From contig JAFQND010000262.1 in assembly GCA_017396055.1 (NCBI GenBank), positions 1 through 15,003 on the forward strand: a DNA stretch of 15,003 nt. Reading direction: 5' to 3'. Below, in pieces: positions 6,684 through 13,108 of this stretch. Origin of the DNA: Oscillospiraceae bacterium. Lineage in GTDB: Bacteria; Bacillota; Clostridia; Oscillospirales; Ruminococcaceae. Positions within the stretch are counted from its first letter, which is position 1. Each line of letters starts with the position of its first letter. Both the position numbers and the translations under genes were made by a program. A model generated the notes under the pieces. That model was not told the origin of the DNA and did not search any database. It saw only the letters and a list, made by a program, of their open reading frames with translations.

Positions 6684-8552
6684 TTATTGCGTTGTGTTTC
6701 TTCTGGCTTCATATTCCGCCCAGACCTTTTCAAACCAGTCATCCGTGCGGGGGAGAGGACGCACCGGTTCAAAGGAAGAGCTGCTGTTTTGTGTTCTGAC
6801 CCAGAATTCCCGATGGCTGCCGCTGCCGGGCAGATAACGATAGTCTTCAAGCTCACCGGCGGGGGAGGTGCCGTTTTTGTCCAGGATCAGCGCCGAGCCG
6901 CGGCTTCGGCAGTGCTCTCCGGTCAGCAGCATGGCCGACAGAACTGCCTTCTGAACGATCAGCATATCCCTTGTCTTCAGCGCACAGGATATCTCCTCTT
7001 CCTCACAGCTGACCCGGTCGAAGAAGTTTTCCAGATCGTCTTCGATCTCCTGTTTGAGTGAGGTCATCTCTGTCAGCGAGCGGACATGGGCGGCCGAAAG
7101 GCTCATGGCATTCTGGTATTTTTCCCTGAGGAGCAGATGGCTGACACCGCCCGGAGAGAGCAGTTTTGTTATATCGTTCAGGAATTTTTCCGCTTGTGCC
7201 TGCTGCACAGGAGAAAGGGCATGGGAGAGCGGTTTTTTCGGGCCGTATGCGATCGCTTCCGCCGCGCGGAGCGAGCCGACCTGTGTGGAGTTGAGAGCCG
7301 AGCCGCCCGGACGGGAAATACCGAAAGTACCGGCTGCTTCGCCTGCGGCAAAAAGACCTTCCACCGAGGTCTGCCAGTTCAGGTCCACCGCCAGGCCGCC
7401 GTTGTGATGCTGGGCGCAGACAGCGACCTCCAAAGGTTCGCTGTACAGGTCAATACCGTGGGCAGCATAAAGCTCGATGGCTTTGGGATTCATAATCTCC
7501 AGCCGCCGGATCGGTGTTTTTTCCAGCGCTCCCGAACGGGAGAGATAGTTTCTTGTCTCATCAGACAGACGGTCAAAATCAAGCCCGGCCGGATCTGTTC
7601 TGAAGTCCATGAACACCCGGTTTCCTTTATGGAAGATCTCGTGGTGAACAATGATGTCTATGATAGACGAGCCGCCGATTTTTGCGGTATCGAAAGGCCA
7701 TTGATAACCCTTCAGAAAGACCATGTCCAGCGCTTTTGCGGGATCGGAAAAATACTCCGGCAGAAATTCCCGTTCGTTTCCGTCTTTGTCCACGGCGATA
7801 TAGCGGGGCAGCACCTGCTGATAGGTGCCCGAAACGTTCCAGCGGAATTTTGTCGAGGCGAGACCGTACTGCCATTCCTGCAGATTGCATCCTGCAGCGC
7901 CGACTTCCAGCGCCATGCCGGTCATACCGGTCTGGCTTTCGGGATAGACCGAGGCCTTATAAACAATGGCCGGTCCGCCGGTACAGAGAATGATATTGCT
8001 GCACAAAAAGGCGGTGAGCTTTCCGTGATCCAATGCCAGAAGACCGGTGACTCTGTTTTCTTCGGTCAGCAGTTTTACCGCCTGCATTTCGTAGATAGGA
8101 ATACCTTTGCGGTTTACCGAAGCTTCCAGCTTTTCGGTCATGAGCTTTGAGGTCAGAGGTCCGCAGGAGGTAGCGCGGGAGCGGGGATCATGGTCGGTTT
8201 TATAGCCCACATATTCTCCGTAGCGGTTGGTGGGGAAGGGCACGCCCAGATTCACCAGCTTCATGAACGAGCGCACCGACCCGGCTGCCTCGCACAGGGC
8301 GGTATCACCGTTGACACTGCCTCCGGCAAAGAGATTTTCAGCCAGTTCAAAAACGCTGTCCGGTGCATCGGAACAGAGCGAGAGCTTGTAGTAGGTCTGT
8401 TTATCCGAGCCGGTATTACGGGAAGTACCCATATTCACACCTTCGGTGAGAATGGCAATGTCGGTACGGCCCAGATCATAGAGCGTATCGGCTGCATTGA
8501 AGCCTGCAGCACCCGAACCGAGGATCAGGGTATCGAGAGAGATGATCTTCAT
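6684..8552 (-). CDS. FAD-dependent oxidoreductase, fumarate reductase/succinate dehydrogenase flavoprotein type
   Basis: A 622-residue flavoprotein. The dinucleotide-binding fold is at the N-terminus (LILGSGAAGFNAA, GSGAAG at residues 12-17), followed by TEG and a GTSRNTGSDKQTYYK segment. The substrate/FAD region has AQHHNGG (His382-His383), equivalent to the NxHxGG region of the FRD/SDH family, then the FAD motif GLFAAGEAAGTFG with ISRPGGSALNSTQVGS. The C-terminus is helical. No heme, FMN-binding or ferredoxin domain is fused and no Tat/Sec signal is seen, so it would take electrons from a separate cytoplasmic donor. AGAAGG lies upstream of the ATG at 8552. It follows the SDR and OYE genes on the same strand after a 435-bp gap of repeats. 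Likely role: reduction of a C=C bond or reductive removal of a group, substrate unknown. Its C-terminal domain resembles aspartate oxidase/APS reductase relatives only in general. Confidence 0.85.
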   Translation of the reverse strand: MKIISLDTLILGSGAAGFNAADTLYDLGRTDIAILTEGVNMGTSRNTGSDKQTYYKLSLCSDAPDSVFELAENLFAGGSVNGDTALCEAAGSVRSFMKLVNLGVPFPTNRYGEYVGYKTDHDPRSRATSCGPLTSKLMTEKLEASVNRKGIPIYEMQAVKLLTEENRVTGLLALDHGKLTAFLCSNIILCTGGPAIVYKASVYPESQTGMTGMALEVGAAGCNLQEWQYGLASTKFRWNVSGTYQQVLPRYIAVDKDGNEREFLPEYFSDPAKALDMVFLKGYQWPFDTAKIGGSSIIDIIVHHEIFHKGNRVFMDFRTDPAGLDFDRLSDETRNYLSRSGALEKTPIRRLEIMNPKAIELYAAHGIDLYSEPLEVAVCAQHHNGGLAVDLNWQTSVEGLFAAGEAAGTFGISRPGGSALNSTQVGSLRAAEAIAYGPKKPLSHALSPVQQAQAEKFLNDITKLLSPGGVSHLLLREKYQNAMSLSAAHVRSLTEMTSLKQEIEDDLENFFDRVSCEEEEISCALKTRDMLIVQKAVLSAMLLTGEHCRSRGSALILDKNGTSPAGELEDYRYLPGSGSHREFWVRTQNSSSSFEPVRPLPRTDDWFEKVWAEYEARRNTTQ

Positions 8553-8597
8553 CTGTAAAACCTTCTTTGGGAATGATGAATCGTGAGATGGGGAAAG

Positions 8598-8641
8598 GCA
8601 GCCGGCGTCCGGCTGCGGCGCGGCTCACAGCCGCTGGATAT
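8598..8641. repeat. Two adjacent hairpins with a trace of a third SDR stop-codon region
   Basis: GCAGCCGG (8598-8605) pairs with CCGGCTGC (8609-8616) around a 3-base loop, and GCGGCT (8620-8625) pairs with AGCCGC (8629-8634) around CAC. On the minus strand the second hairpin overlaps codons reading H-I-Q-R-L-stop, as at the end of the SDR gene and its remnant, though the codons before it do not match. It may be a very short third remnant or the terminal hairpin alone. It lies in the leader of the flavoprotein gene, 46 bases or more before its start. Confidence 0.5.
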
Positions 8642-8692
8642 GGGAAAATATACCTTGAAAAACAGCCACGTTATTCAGAGGCAGTCAGTACG

Positions 8693-8759
8693 CAAGAATG
8701 ACGTCTTTTCGAAGCAAAGCTGAGAAAAGCCCGGTCCCTCTGACCGGGAGACATTCTTG
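8693..8759. repeat. Structured three-way-junction element B
   Basis: A closing stem pairs CAAGAATG (8693-8700) with CATTCTTG (8752-8759). Inside are two adjoining hairpins. One pairs CTTTTC (8705-8710) with GAAAAG (8724-8729), with an inner AGC/GCT pairing and facing GA dinucleotides. The other is a 7-bp CCCGGTC (8730-8736) with GACCGGG (8742-8748) and a 5-base loop. The plan is that of elements A (8894-8981) and C (13107-13237). No coding content is seen here. Confidence 0.6.
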
Positions 8760-8762
8760 AAA

Positions 8763-8787
8763 ATTCAGCGGCTTACAGCCGCTGAAT
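8763..8787 (-). terminator. Hairpin terminator containing the stop codon of the SDR remnant
   Basis: ATTCAGCGGC (8763-8772) and GCCGCTGAAT (8778-8787) form a perfect 10-bp stem with a 5-base loop. On the minus strand it is followed by TTTC, and the TAA stop of the truncated SDR copy sits in the loop. The last codons of the gene thus form one arm. The intact SDR gene at 8988 has lost the second arm. Confidence 0.6.
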
Positions 8788-8901
8788 GTGGAAGCCGCCG
8801 TCAGCATTGAGTACAGTGCCCGTGCCGAAATCCAGCATACCCGAGCATGCCGCCAGAACACATTTTGCCACATCTTCCGGCTGTCCGAAGCGCCGGATGG
8901 G
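8773..8901 (-). pseudogene. Truncated copy of the 3' end of the SDR gene
   Basis: These 129 bases repeat 8988-9116, the last 42 codons plus stop of the intact SDR gene. They encode the same peptide from PIRRFGQPEDV to GGFHIQRL. I count eight base differences. One is in the stop codon (TAA against TGA) and the other seven are all synonymous. The match ends abruptly at 8901 inside a palindromic element, and the rest of the gene is missing. There is no start codon or ribosome binding site of its own. It is best read as the stump of a second SDR paralogue or of a partial duplication with gene conversion. Confidence 0.8.
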
Positions 8902-8981
8902 AGAAAAGAATCCGGACATCCAAATCCCGCAGGGATTTATGGCGCGGTCGGAAGACCGCGAGGATTCTGGGGACCCATCCG
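8894..8981. repeat. Structured three-way-junction element A
   Basis: Outer arms CGGATGGG (8894-8901) and CCCATCCG (8974-8981) pair, then AGAATCC (8907-8913) with GGATTCT (8962-8968). Inside are two hairpins: AAATCCC (8922-8928) with GGGATTT (8932-8938), and CGCGGTC (8943-8949) with GACCGCG (8954-8960) closed by a GGAA loop. It lies between the intact SDR stop and its truncated copy. The left outer arm is part of the SDR remnant's coding sequence. It carries the same landmarks as element C read on the minus strand. Confidence 0.65.
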
Positions 8982-8987
8982 TAAAAA

Positions 8988-9758
8988 TCACAGCCGCTGA
9001 ATGTGGAATCCACCATCGGCATTGAGTACAGTGCCCGTGCCGAAATCCAGCATACCAGAGCAGGCTGCCAGAACACATTTTGCCACATCTTCCGGCTGTC
9101 CGAAGCGCCGGATGGGGGTGATTCCTTCACTGATAAGTTTTTCGTACTTATCCTTCACCACTGCGGTCATATCGGTGAGGATGATGCCGGGGCGTACCTC
9201 GAAAACGGGAATGCCCTCTTCGGCAAGGCGGTCGGCGAAAAGCTGGGTGGTCATCGAGATGCCTGCCTTGGAGATACAGTATTCGCCTCTCGACACAGAG
9301 GAGGTATAAGCGGAGATGGACGAGATATTGATGATGCGGGGGGTGTAATCCGCAAGACCGCGCTTTTTCATCTCGATCATTTTATTGGCACCCAGCTGAC
9401 ACATGAAGAAAGTGCCCTCCAGATTGATGCGCATCAGCCGTTCAAAGCTCTCTTCGGTAGTTTCCAGCACATCCAGCCGCACAGCACAGGCCACACCGGC
9501 GTTGTTGACCAGCACGTCAAGACGGCCCCATTTTTCGTCGGCAGCAGCGATCAGTTTTCTGCGGTCTTCCGGTACCGAGATGTCACAGCGGATATAATCG
9601 GCTTCACCCAGCCGGTTCAGCTCTTCCATAAGATCGGTGACCGCTTCTTTTTCCGCAGTGGCACAGAGCAGCACGGCATAACCGTTTTTCAGAAGCTCTT
9701 TTGCAATGCCAAGGCCGATGCCCCGGCGGGAACCGGTCACGATAGCGGTTTTTTTCAT
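8988..9758 (-). CDS. Short-chain dehydrogenase/reductase (SDR), 3-oxoacyl-ACP-reductase-like
   Basis: A 256-residue classical SDR. The nucleotide-binding motif TGSRRGIG is at residues 8-15, NNAG at 85-88, the catalytic serine in NISSIS (about 147) and the YCISK motif with Tyr160 and Lys164. The GQPEDVAK and NADGGFHIQRL segments are the usual C-terminal end. The RR after TGS hints at NADP(H), but this is weak. Start chosen: the second ATG (9758), seven bases after GAGGAG; the ATG at 9764 would be only two bases from it. It lies 22 bp after the OYE-type gene and is surely co-transcribed with it. It is followed by element A and a second copy of its own 3' end, and unlike that copy it lacks a complete terminator hairpin. 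Annotation as FabG is common for such proteins; context points to a dedicated ketone/alcohol step in the same pathway as the flavoenzymes. Confidence 0.9.
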   Translation of the reverse strand: MKKTAIVTGSRRGIGLGIAKELLKNGYAVLLCATAEKEAVTDLMEELNRLGEADYIRCDISVPEDRRKLIAAADEKWGRLDVLVNNAGVACAVRLDVLETTEESFERLMRINLEGTFFMCQLGANKMIEMKKRGLADYTPRIINISSISAYTSSVSRGEYCISKAGISMTTQLFADRLAEEGIPVFEVRPGIILTDMTAVVKDKYEKLISEGITPIRRFGQPEDVAKCVLAACSGMLDFGTGTVLNADGGFHIQRL

Positions 9759-9780
9759 ATTCATTCTCCTCGAAAACGGT

Positions 9781-11094
9781 TTATTTTCCTTTGCTTACTT
9801 CTCTGAACAGATCAGTGTAATACCGGTCTCTCACCACACATCCCGCGGTGGAGCCGTACCGCATCAGCAGCGAGCATTTACCGCAGGTGATGCAGCATTT
9901 TGCGGGGTCGAGCGGTTCGCCTCTCAGAAGTTTTCCGGCAAATTCCGGATAGGCAAATGCCATCCGTCCAAAGCCCGCTGCCTTGAAACAGCCTTCCTCC
10001 ACGGCGCCCGCGGCCACATTTCCCGCAAACTGTCTGGGATAGCTCAGTCCCGAGCCGATGACACACAGATCGGGATACTCTTTCTGTACTTCGCCGACAC
10101 AGCGGATGATCCGCTCCAGTCCCACAAGGGGATCTTCGGTCAGTTCGTACGCCTGTACATCGGCGGGACGGTTGACATGGGGGTTCACATAGGGGTTGCC
10201 GATGGTGATGTCCAGAAGCTTTACGCCAAGCTCTTTATGGAGGATGCCGACGAGCTTTTTGCCTTCCGTCAGGTCGGGAACAAGTCCGCCTTCCTTTGTC
10301 ACGCCGAATCCGTAGGGATAGGGGAAGCCGTCATAGACATTCATCCGTGAAGTGACAAGAAAATCGCTGCCGGTGGCCGCTTTTGCCGCCATGATGCCCT
10401 CACGGAGCAGGCGGGTGCGGTTTTCAAAACTGCCGCCGTAGTCGCCTTCACGTTCATAGGCCGACAGCAGTTCAGAGTTGAGATACCGGTGGCAGGCCTT
10501 GATATCCACGCCGTCAAAACCTGCTTTTTCGGCAAGACGGGCCGCTTCACCGAATTTTTCGGTCAGCGCGCGAAGGTAATCGTCGGTGACGATGCGGCTT
10601 TTATCGATGGGGTTGTCCTTTTCGAACAGGGGATTGTTATAGGCGATCATCGGAGCAGGAACGCCTTCCGGTTTGGAATAGCGGCCCGAATGGGTGGCCT
10701 GCATGATGATCAGCGGCGCGGGATTGCCAGCTTTTACCGCTTCTTCGCGGATGCGGCCGGTCAGGGCCTTGAAGCTGTCGAGGTTTTTTTCGGTGATCCA
10801 GGACTGACGGGGATTTGCTCTGCCTTCGGGCAGAACGGCACAGGCCTCAAACCAGATCAGTCCTGCGCCCGAGCGGGCAAAGCGGTCGTATCTTCTGATC
10901 GTCAGTTCGGCAGGTGAGCCGTCGCTGCTGGAATCGCAGCCTTCCATCGGCTGGATAACGATCCGGTTGGGAAGCGTCTTTGCCCCGAGACTTACCGGTT
11001 CGGCCAGCGATGACACGCGGTCGGAAAAGGGAATATGAAGATGAAGGGATTCTGCTTCGGTGAGAAACTCCTCAGCGGTTTTGTAATGGAACAT
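9781..11094 (-). CDS. NADH:flavin oxidoreductase, Old Yellow Enzyme type with a 4Fe-4S motif
   Basis: A 437-residue TIM-barrel ene-reductase. LPNRIVIQPMEGCDSS is the FMN-binding first strand, IIMQATHSGRYS the second, and GFDGVDIKACHRYLNSELLS with DYGGSFENRTRL the family signature. Near the end, C401-x2-C404-x2-C407-x11-C419 fits the Fe-S cluster of the 2,4-dienoyl-CoA reductase/trimethylamine dehydrogenase branch. The C-terminal FAD/NAD(P)H domain of those enzymes (total about 650-670 residues) is absent, so electrons must arrive from another protein. GGAAGGAG lies six bases before the ATG. It is first in the minus operon, ahead of the SDR and the FRD-type flavoprotein. Expected chemistry is reduction of an activated C=C bond; the substrate is not known. 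Confidence 0.9.
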   Translation of the reverse strand: MFHYKTAEEFLTEAESLHLHIPFSDRVSSLAEPVSLGAKTLPNRIVIQPMEGCDSSSDGSPAELTIRRYDRFARSGAGLIWFEACAVLPEGRANPRQSWITEKNLDSFKALTGRIREEAVKAGNPAPLIIMQATHSGRYSKPEGVPAPMIAYNNPLFEKDNPIDKSRIVTDDYLRALTEKFGEAARLAEKAGFDGVDIKACHRYLNSELLSAYEREGDYGGSFENRTRLLREGIMAAKAATGSDFLVTSRMNVYDGFPYPYGFGVTKEGGLVPDLTEGKKLVGILHKELGVKLLDITIGNPYVNPHVNRPADVQAYELTEDPLVGLERIIRCVGEVQKEYPDLCVIGSGLSYPRQFAGNVAAGAVEEGCFKAAGFGRMAFAYPEFAGKLLRGEPLDPAKCCITCGKCSLLMRYGSTAGCVVRDRYYTDLFREVSKGK

Positions 11095-11144
11095 ATAATA
11101 CTCCTTCCGTCAGAAAACTCTGCACAATCGTCTGATTTTATGAT

Positions 11145-11173
11145 ACAATAAATACGATAAAATTTGTATGCAA
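11145..11173 (-). promoter_or_regulatory. Candidate promoter of the OYE-SDR-flavoprotein operon
   Basis: On the minus strand TTGCAT (11173-11168), a 17-base spacer and TATTGT (11150-11145), about 50 bases before the ATG at 11094. The -10 is weak (four of six), which would fit activator dependence. Confidence 0.45.
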
Positions 11174-11186
11174 AAATCGTTCTCCC

Positions 11187-11257
11187 ATATGTAAAATTTG
11201 CGGTTTGCTTTTTGGGCAGATGTACTATACCGCAGTTTTTACATATCAAAAAGCAAA
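11187..11257. promoter_or_regulatory. Interleaved inverted repeats, candidate AraC-type operator between divergent operons
   Basis: Arm ATATGTAAAATTTGCGGT (11187-11204) matches the reverse complement of ACCGCAGTTTTTACATAT (11229-11246) at 16 of 18 positions, centres 42 bp apart (about four helical turns). A second, perfect 11-bp pair, TTTGCTTTTTG (11204-11214) and CAAAAAGCAAA (11247-11257), is interleaved with it. The arms surround the candidate plus-strand promoter and lie upstream of the minus one. Two 18-bp sites are the size expected for AraC-family binding. Confidence 0.65.
11204..11231 (+). promoter_or_regulatory. Candidate weak promoter of the TIM-barrel/dehydrogenase/AraC operon
   Basis: TTTGCT (11204-11209), a 16-base spacer and TATACC (11226-11231). 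Both boxes are imperfect and the -10 overlaps the right arm of the inverted repeat, suggesting regulated transcription. The predicted leader before the ATG at 11327 is about 90 bases. Confidence 0.4.
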
Positions 11258-11326
11258 AATGATATTCACAAAACGACCGATAAGCGGTATGCTGAAAGAG
11301 GAACAGACAAAAAAGGAGCGATCAAA

Positions 11327-12079
11327 ATGCTGACAGGACTGACTTCCATTACTTTCCGGCAGCTGACACCCGACGAGATCATTGCGCTGACCGCAAAGGC
11401 CGGCCTTGACGGTATTGAATGGGGCGGAGATGTTCACGTTCCGCCTGCTTCGCGGGAGCTTGCCGCCCTGATCGCGGAAAAAACCAAAGCCGCCGGTCTG
11501 AAGGTACTTTCCTACGGTTCTTACTGGCGCTGTGATGATCCAGACGCTTTTGATGGTATTCTGGAGAGTGCAAAGGCGCTGGGCGCGCCCATCATCCGGG
11601 TTTGGACCGGCAGCAAAACCATCGATGAGATCACCGGTGAAGAGTTCGACAGGCTGGTTCTGAATATAAGCACCGCCGCTGAAAAAGCCGCTGACTGCGG
11701 TATCAGCATCGCCTTTGAATATCACCGCGGAACGATGACCCAGACAAAAGAAGGAGCCCGCTGGCTTCTGGAAAAACTGGCCGCCGAAAATGTCACCACC
11801 TACTGGCAGCCCAATCCCGATATCACGTTTGAGGAACAGCTTCGGGAGATCGACATGCTGCGCCCCTTTATTTCTTATCTTCACGTCTTCGCCTGGGAAA
11901 AGGGGAATATCCGTTTTCCGCTGGAACACGCCGCCGGAAAATGGAAGGAATATTTCACCCGTGCACGGGCAAAAGCCGCGCTGATCGAATTTGTCGCCGG
12001 CGATACGCCCGAACAGTTCCTTGCCGATGCACAGGTGCTGAAAAAGCTGGCTGCCGGATATGACCTTCAGGAGGAATGA
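11327..12079 (+). CDS. Sugar phosphate isomerase/epimerase family TIM-barrel protein
   Basis: A 250-residue TIM barrel. Start chosen: ATG at 11327, eight bases after AAGGAG (313-318 of this kilobase, 11313-11318); the frame is open further upstream but without a ribosome binding site. LTSITFRQLTPDEI is the first strand, DGIEWGGDVHVPP the second, then FEYHRG (Glu ligand), YWQPNPD where the Asp/His strand usually lies, LHVFAWE (His) and LIEFVAGDT (last Glu). It belongs to the AP_endonuc_2 family but to a different branch from the tandem pair at 934-2670. The Gln in WQPNPD replaces the more usual Asp. Three bases separate its stop from the next start, so it is translationally linked to the dehydrogenase. 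Substrate unknown; a sugar or keto-sugar acid is plausible. Confidence 0.87.
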   Translation: MLTGLTSITFRQLTPDEIIALTAKAGLDGIEWGGDVHVPPASRELAALIAEKTKAAGLKVLSYGSYWRCDDPDAFDGILESAKALGAPIIRVWTGSKTIDEITGEEFDRLVLNISTAAEKAADCGISIAFEYHRGTMTQTKEGARWLLEKLAAENVTTYWQPNPDITFEEQLREIDMLRPFISYLHVFAWEKGNIRFPLEHAAGKWKEYFTRARAKAALIEFVAGDTPEQFLADAQVLKKLAAGYDLQEE

Positions 12080-12082
12080 ATC

Positions 12083-13108
12083 ATGAGACCCACTGCCGTA
12101 TATATGACCGATACCAATTCTGTCACTTTTCACGATGTATACCCTGACAGCACAATGGAAAAGATCAGAGAGCTCTGTGATATTCCGGACGGGGTCATCA
12201 CCTCGGCCAATCTTGAGGAGCATCGCGCCCTTCTCGCTGAAACGGAGTATATCTTCTCCACCTGGGGGATGCTCTCTCTGACCGAAGAACAGATCGCCGA
12301 TTACCTTCCCAGACTGAAAGCGGTTTTCTATGCTGCCGGATCGGTGCAGTATTTCGCCCGTCCTTTTCTGAACAAAGGCATCAGAGTGTTCAGCGCCTGG
12401 GCTGCCAACGCGGTGCCGGTAGCCGAATATACCATCGCGCAGATCATCCTTTCCGGTAAGGGAATGTTCCGCGATATGCGGATGATGCGCGAAGCAAAAG
12501 AAAAACATGCCGCCCGTGCCGCAGCCGCCGCCTATACCCACACGCTGCCCTGCAACTATGGTGTAAAAGTGGGTCTTCTGGGCGCCGGCATGATCGGAAG
12601 ACTGGTCATGAAGATGCTGATGGACTATGATTTTGAAGTGCTGGTCTATGATCCCTTTGTGGATGACGGCGTACTGGCGCAGTACGGTGCCCGCCGCGCT
12701 TCCCTCGAAGAGATCTTCTCGGAATGTCAGATCATCTCCAATCATATCGCCAATCTGCCCACTACCGTGGGAATGCTGGATTATGCTCTCTTCTCGCGGA
12801 TGAAAGATAATGCCGTCTTTATCAATACCGGCCGCGGTGCACAGGTGGTGGAGGATGACCTGATCCGTGCCCTGCGGGAAAAGCCCGACCGCACCGCTCT
12901 GTTGGATGTGACCTGGCCTGAACCCCCTGCCGAAGACAGCCCCCTCTGGGAGCTTGACAATGTTTTTCTGACCCCTCATATCGCCGGCAGCCTGAAAAAC
13001 GAGACCGCCCGCATGAGCGCTTATATGGAGGAAGAATGCAGAAAATTCCTTGCCGGAGAGCCGTGCTCTTATGAAGTGAGCATGAAAATGCTGGAGACGA
13101 TGGCCTAG
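12083..13108 (+). CDS. D-isomer-specific 2-hydroxyacid dehydrogenase family protein
   Basis: A 341-residue protein. The NAD-binding motif VGLLGAGMIG is at residues 163-172 with the acidic residue Asp190 (VYDPF). The catalytic residues of the family are all present: Arg251 in NTGRG, Glu280 in TWPEPP and His299 in TPHIAGS. The substrate-binding N-terminal domain flanks it (first ~110 residues). It would oxidise a 2-hydroxy acid or reduce a 2-keto acid, or act on a phosphorylated relative, with NAD(H). AGGAGG (in the last codons of the upstream gene) precedes the ATG. An alanine-rich stretch (AARAAAAAY) near residues 143-151 sits where the family has a linker. It is in an operon with the TIM-barrel gene and probably the AraC regulator, although element C lies between. 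Its TAG overlaps the first bases of element C. Confidence 0.9.
   Translation: MRPTAVYMTDTNSVTFHDVYPDSTMEKIRELCDIPDGVITSANLEEHRALLAETEYIFSTWGMLSLTEEQIADYLPRLKAVFYAAGSVQYFARPFLNKGIRVFSAWAANAVPVAEYTIAQIILSGKGMFRDMRMMREAKEKHAARAAAAAYTHTLPCNYGVKVGLLGAGMIGRLVMKMLMDYDFEVLVYDPFVDDGVLAQYGARRASLEEIFSECQIISNHIANLPTTVGMLDYALFSRMKDNAVFINTGRGAQVVEDDLIRALREKPDRTALLDVTWPEPPAEDSPLWELDNVFLTPHIAGSLKNETARMSAYMEEECRKFLAGEPCSYEVSMKMLETMA

Noticed and set aside
7086..8150. A 354-codon plus frame opposite the flavoprotein
   Set aside because: The minus strand carries all flavoprotein motifs; the plus product looks like a frame shadow without a ribosome binding site.
8598..8981. CRISPR array or integron attC sites
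   Set aside because: The repeats are few, unequal in length and built from distinct palindromes. There are no regular spacers, Cas genes or integrase.
8773..9116. Diversity-generating retroelement (repeat at a gene's 3' end)
   Set aside because: There is no reverse transcriptase or Avd gene, and the differences are synonymous and not concentrated at adenines.
11246..12979. A 577-codon open frame on the minus strand opposite the TIM-barrel and dehydrogenase genes
   Set aside because: It spans two well-supported genes and the gap between them, has no recognisable domain and low-complexity repetitive composition. It is an antisense shadow of codon bias.
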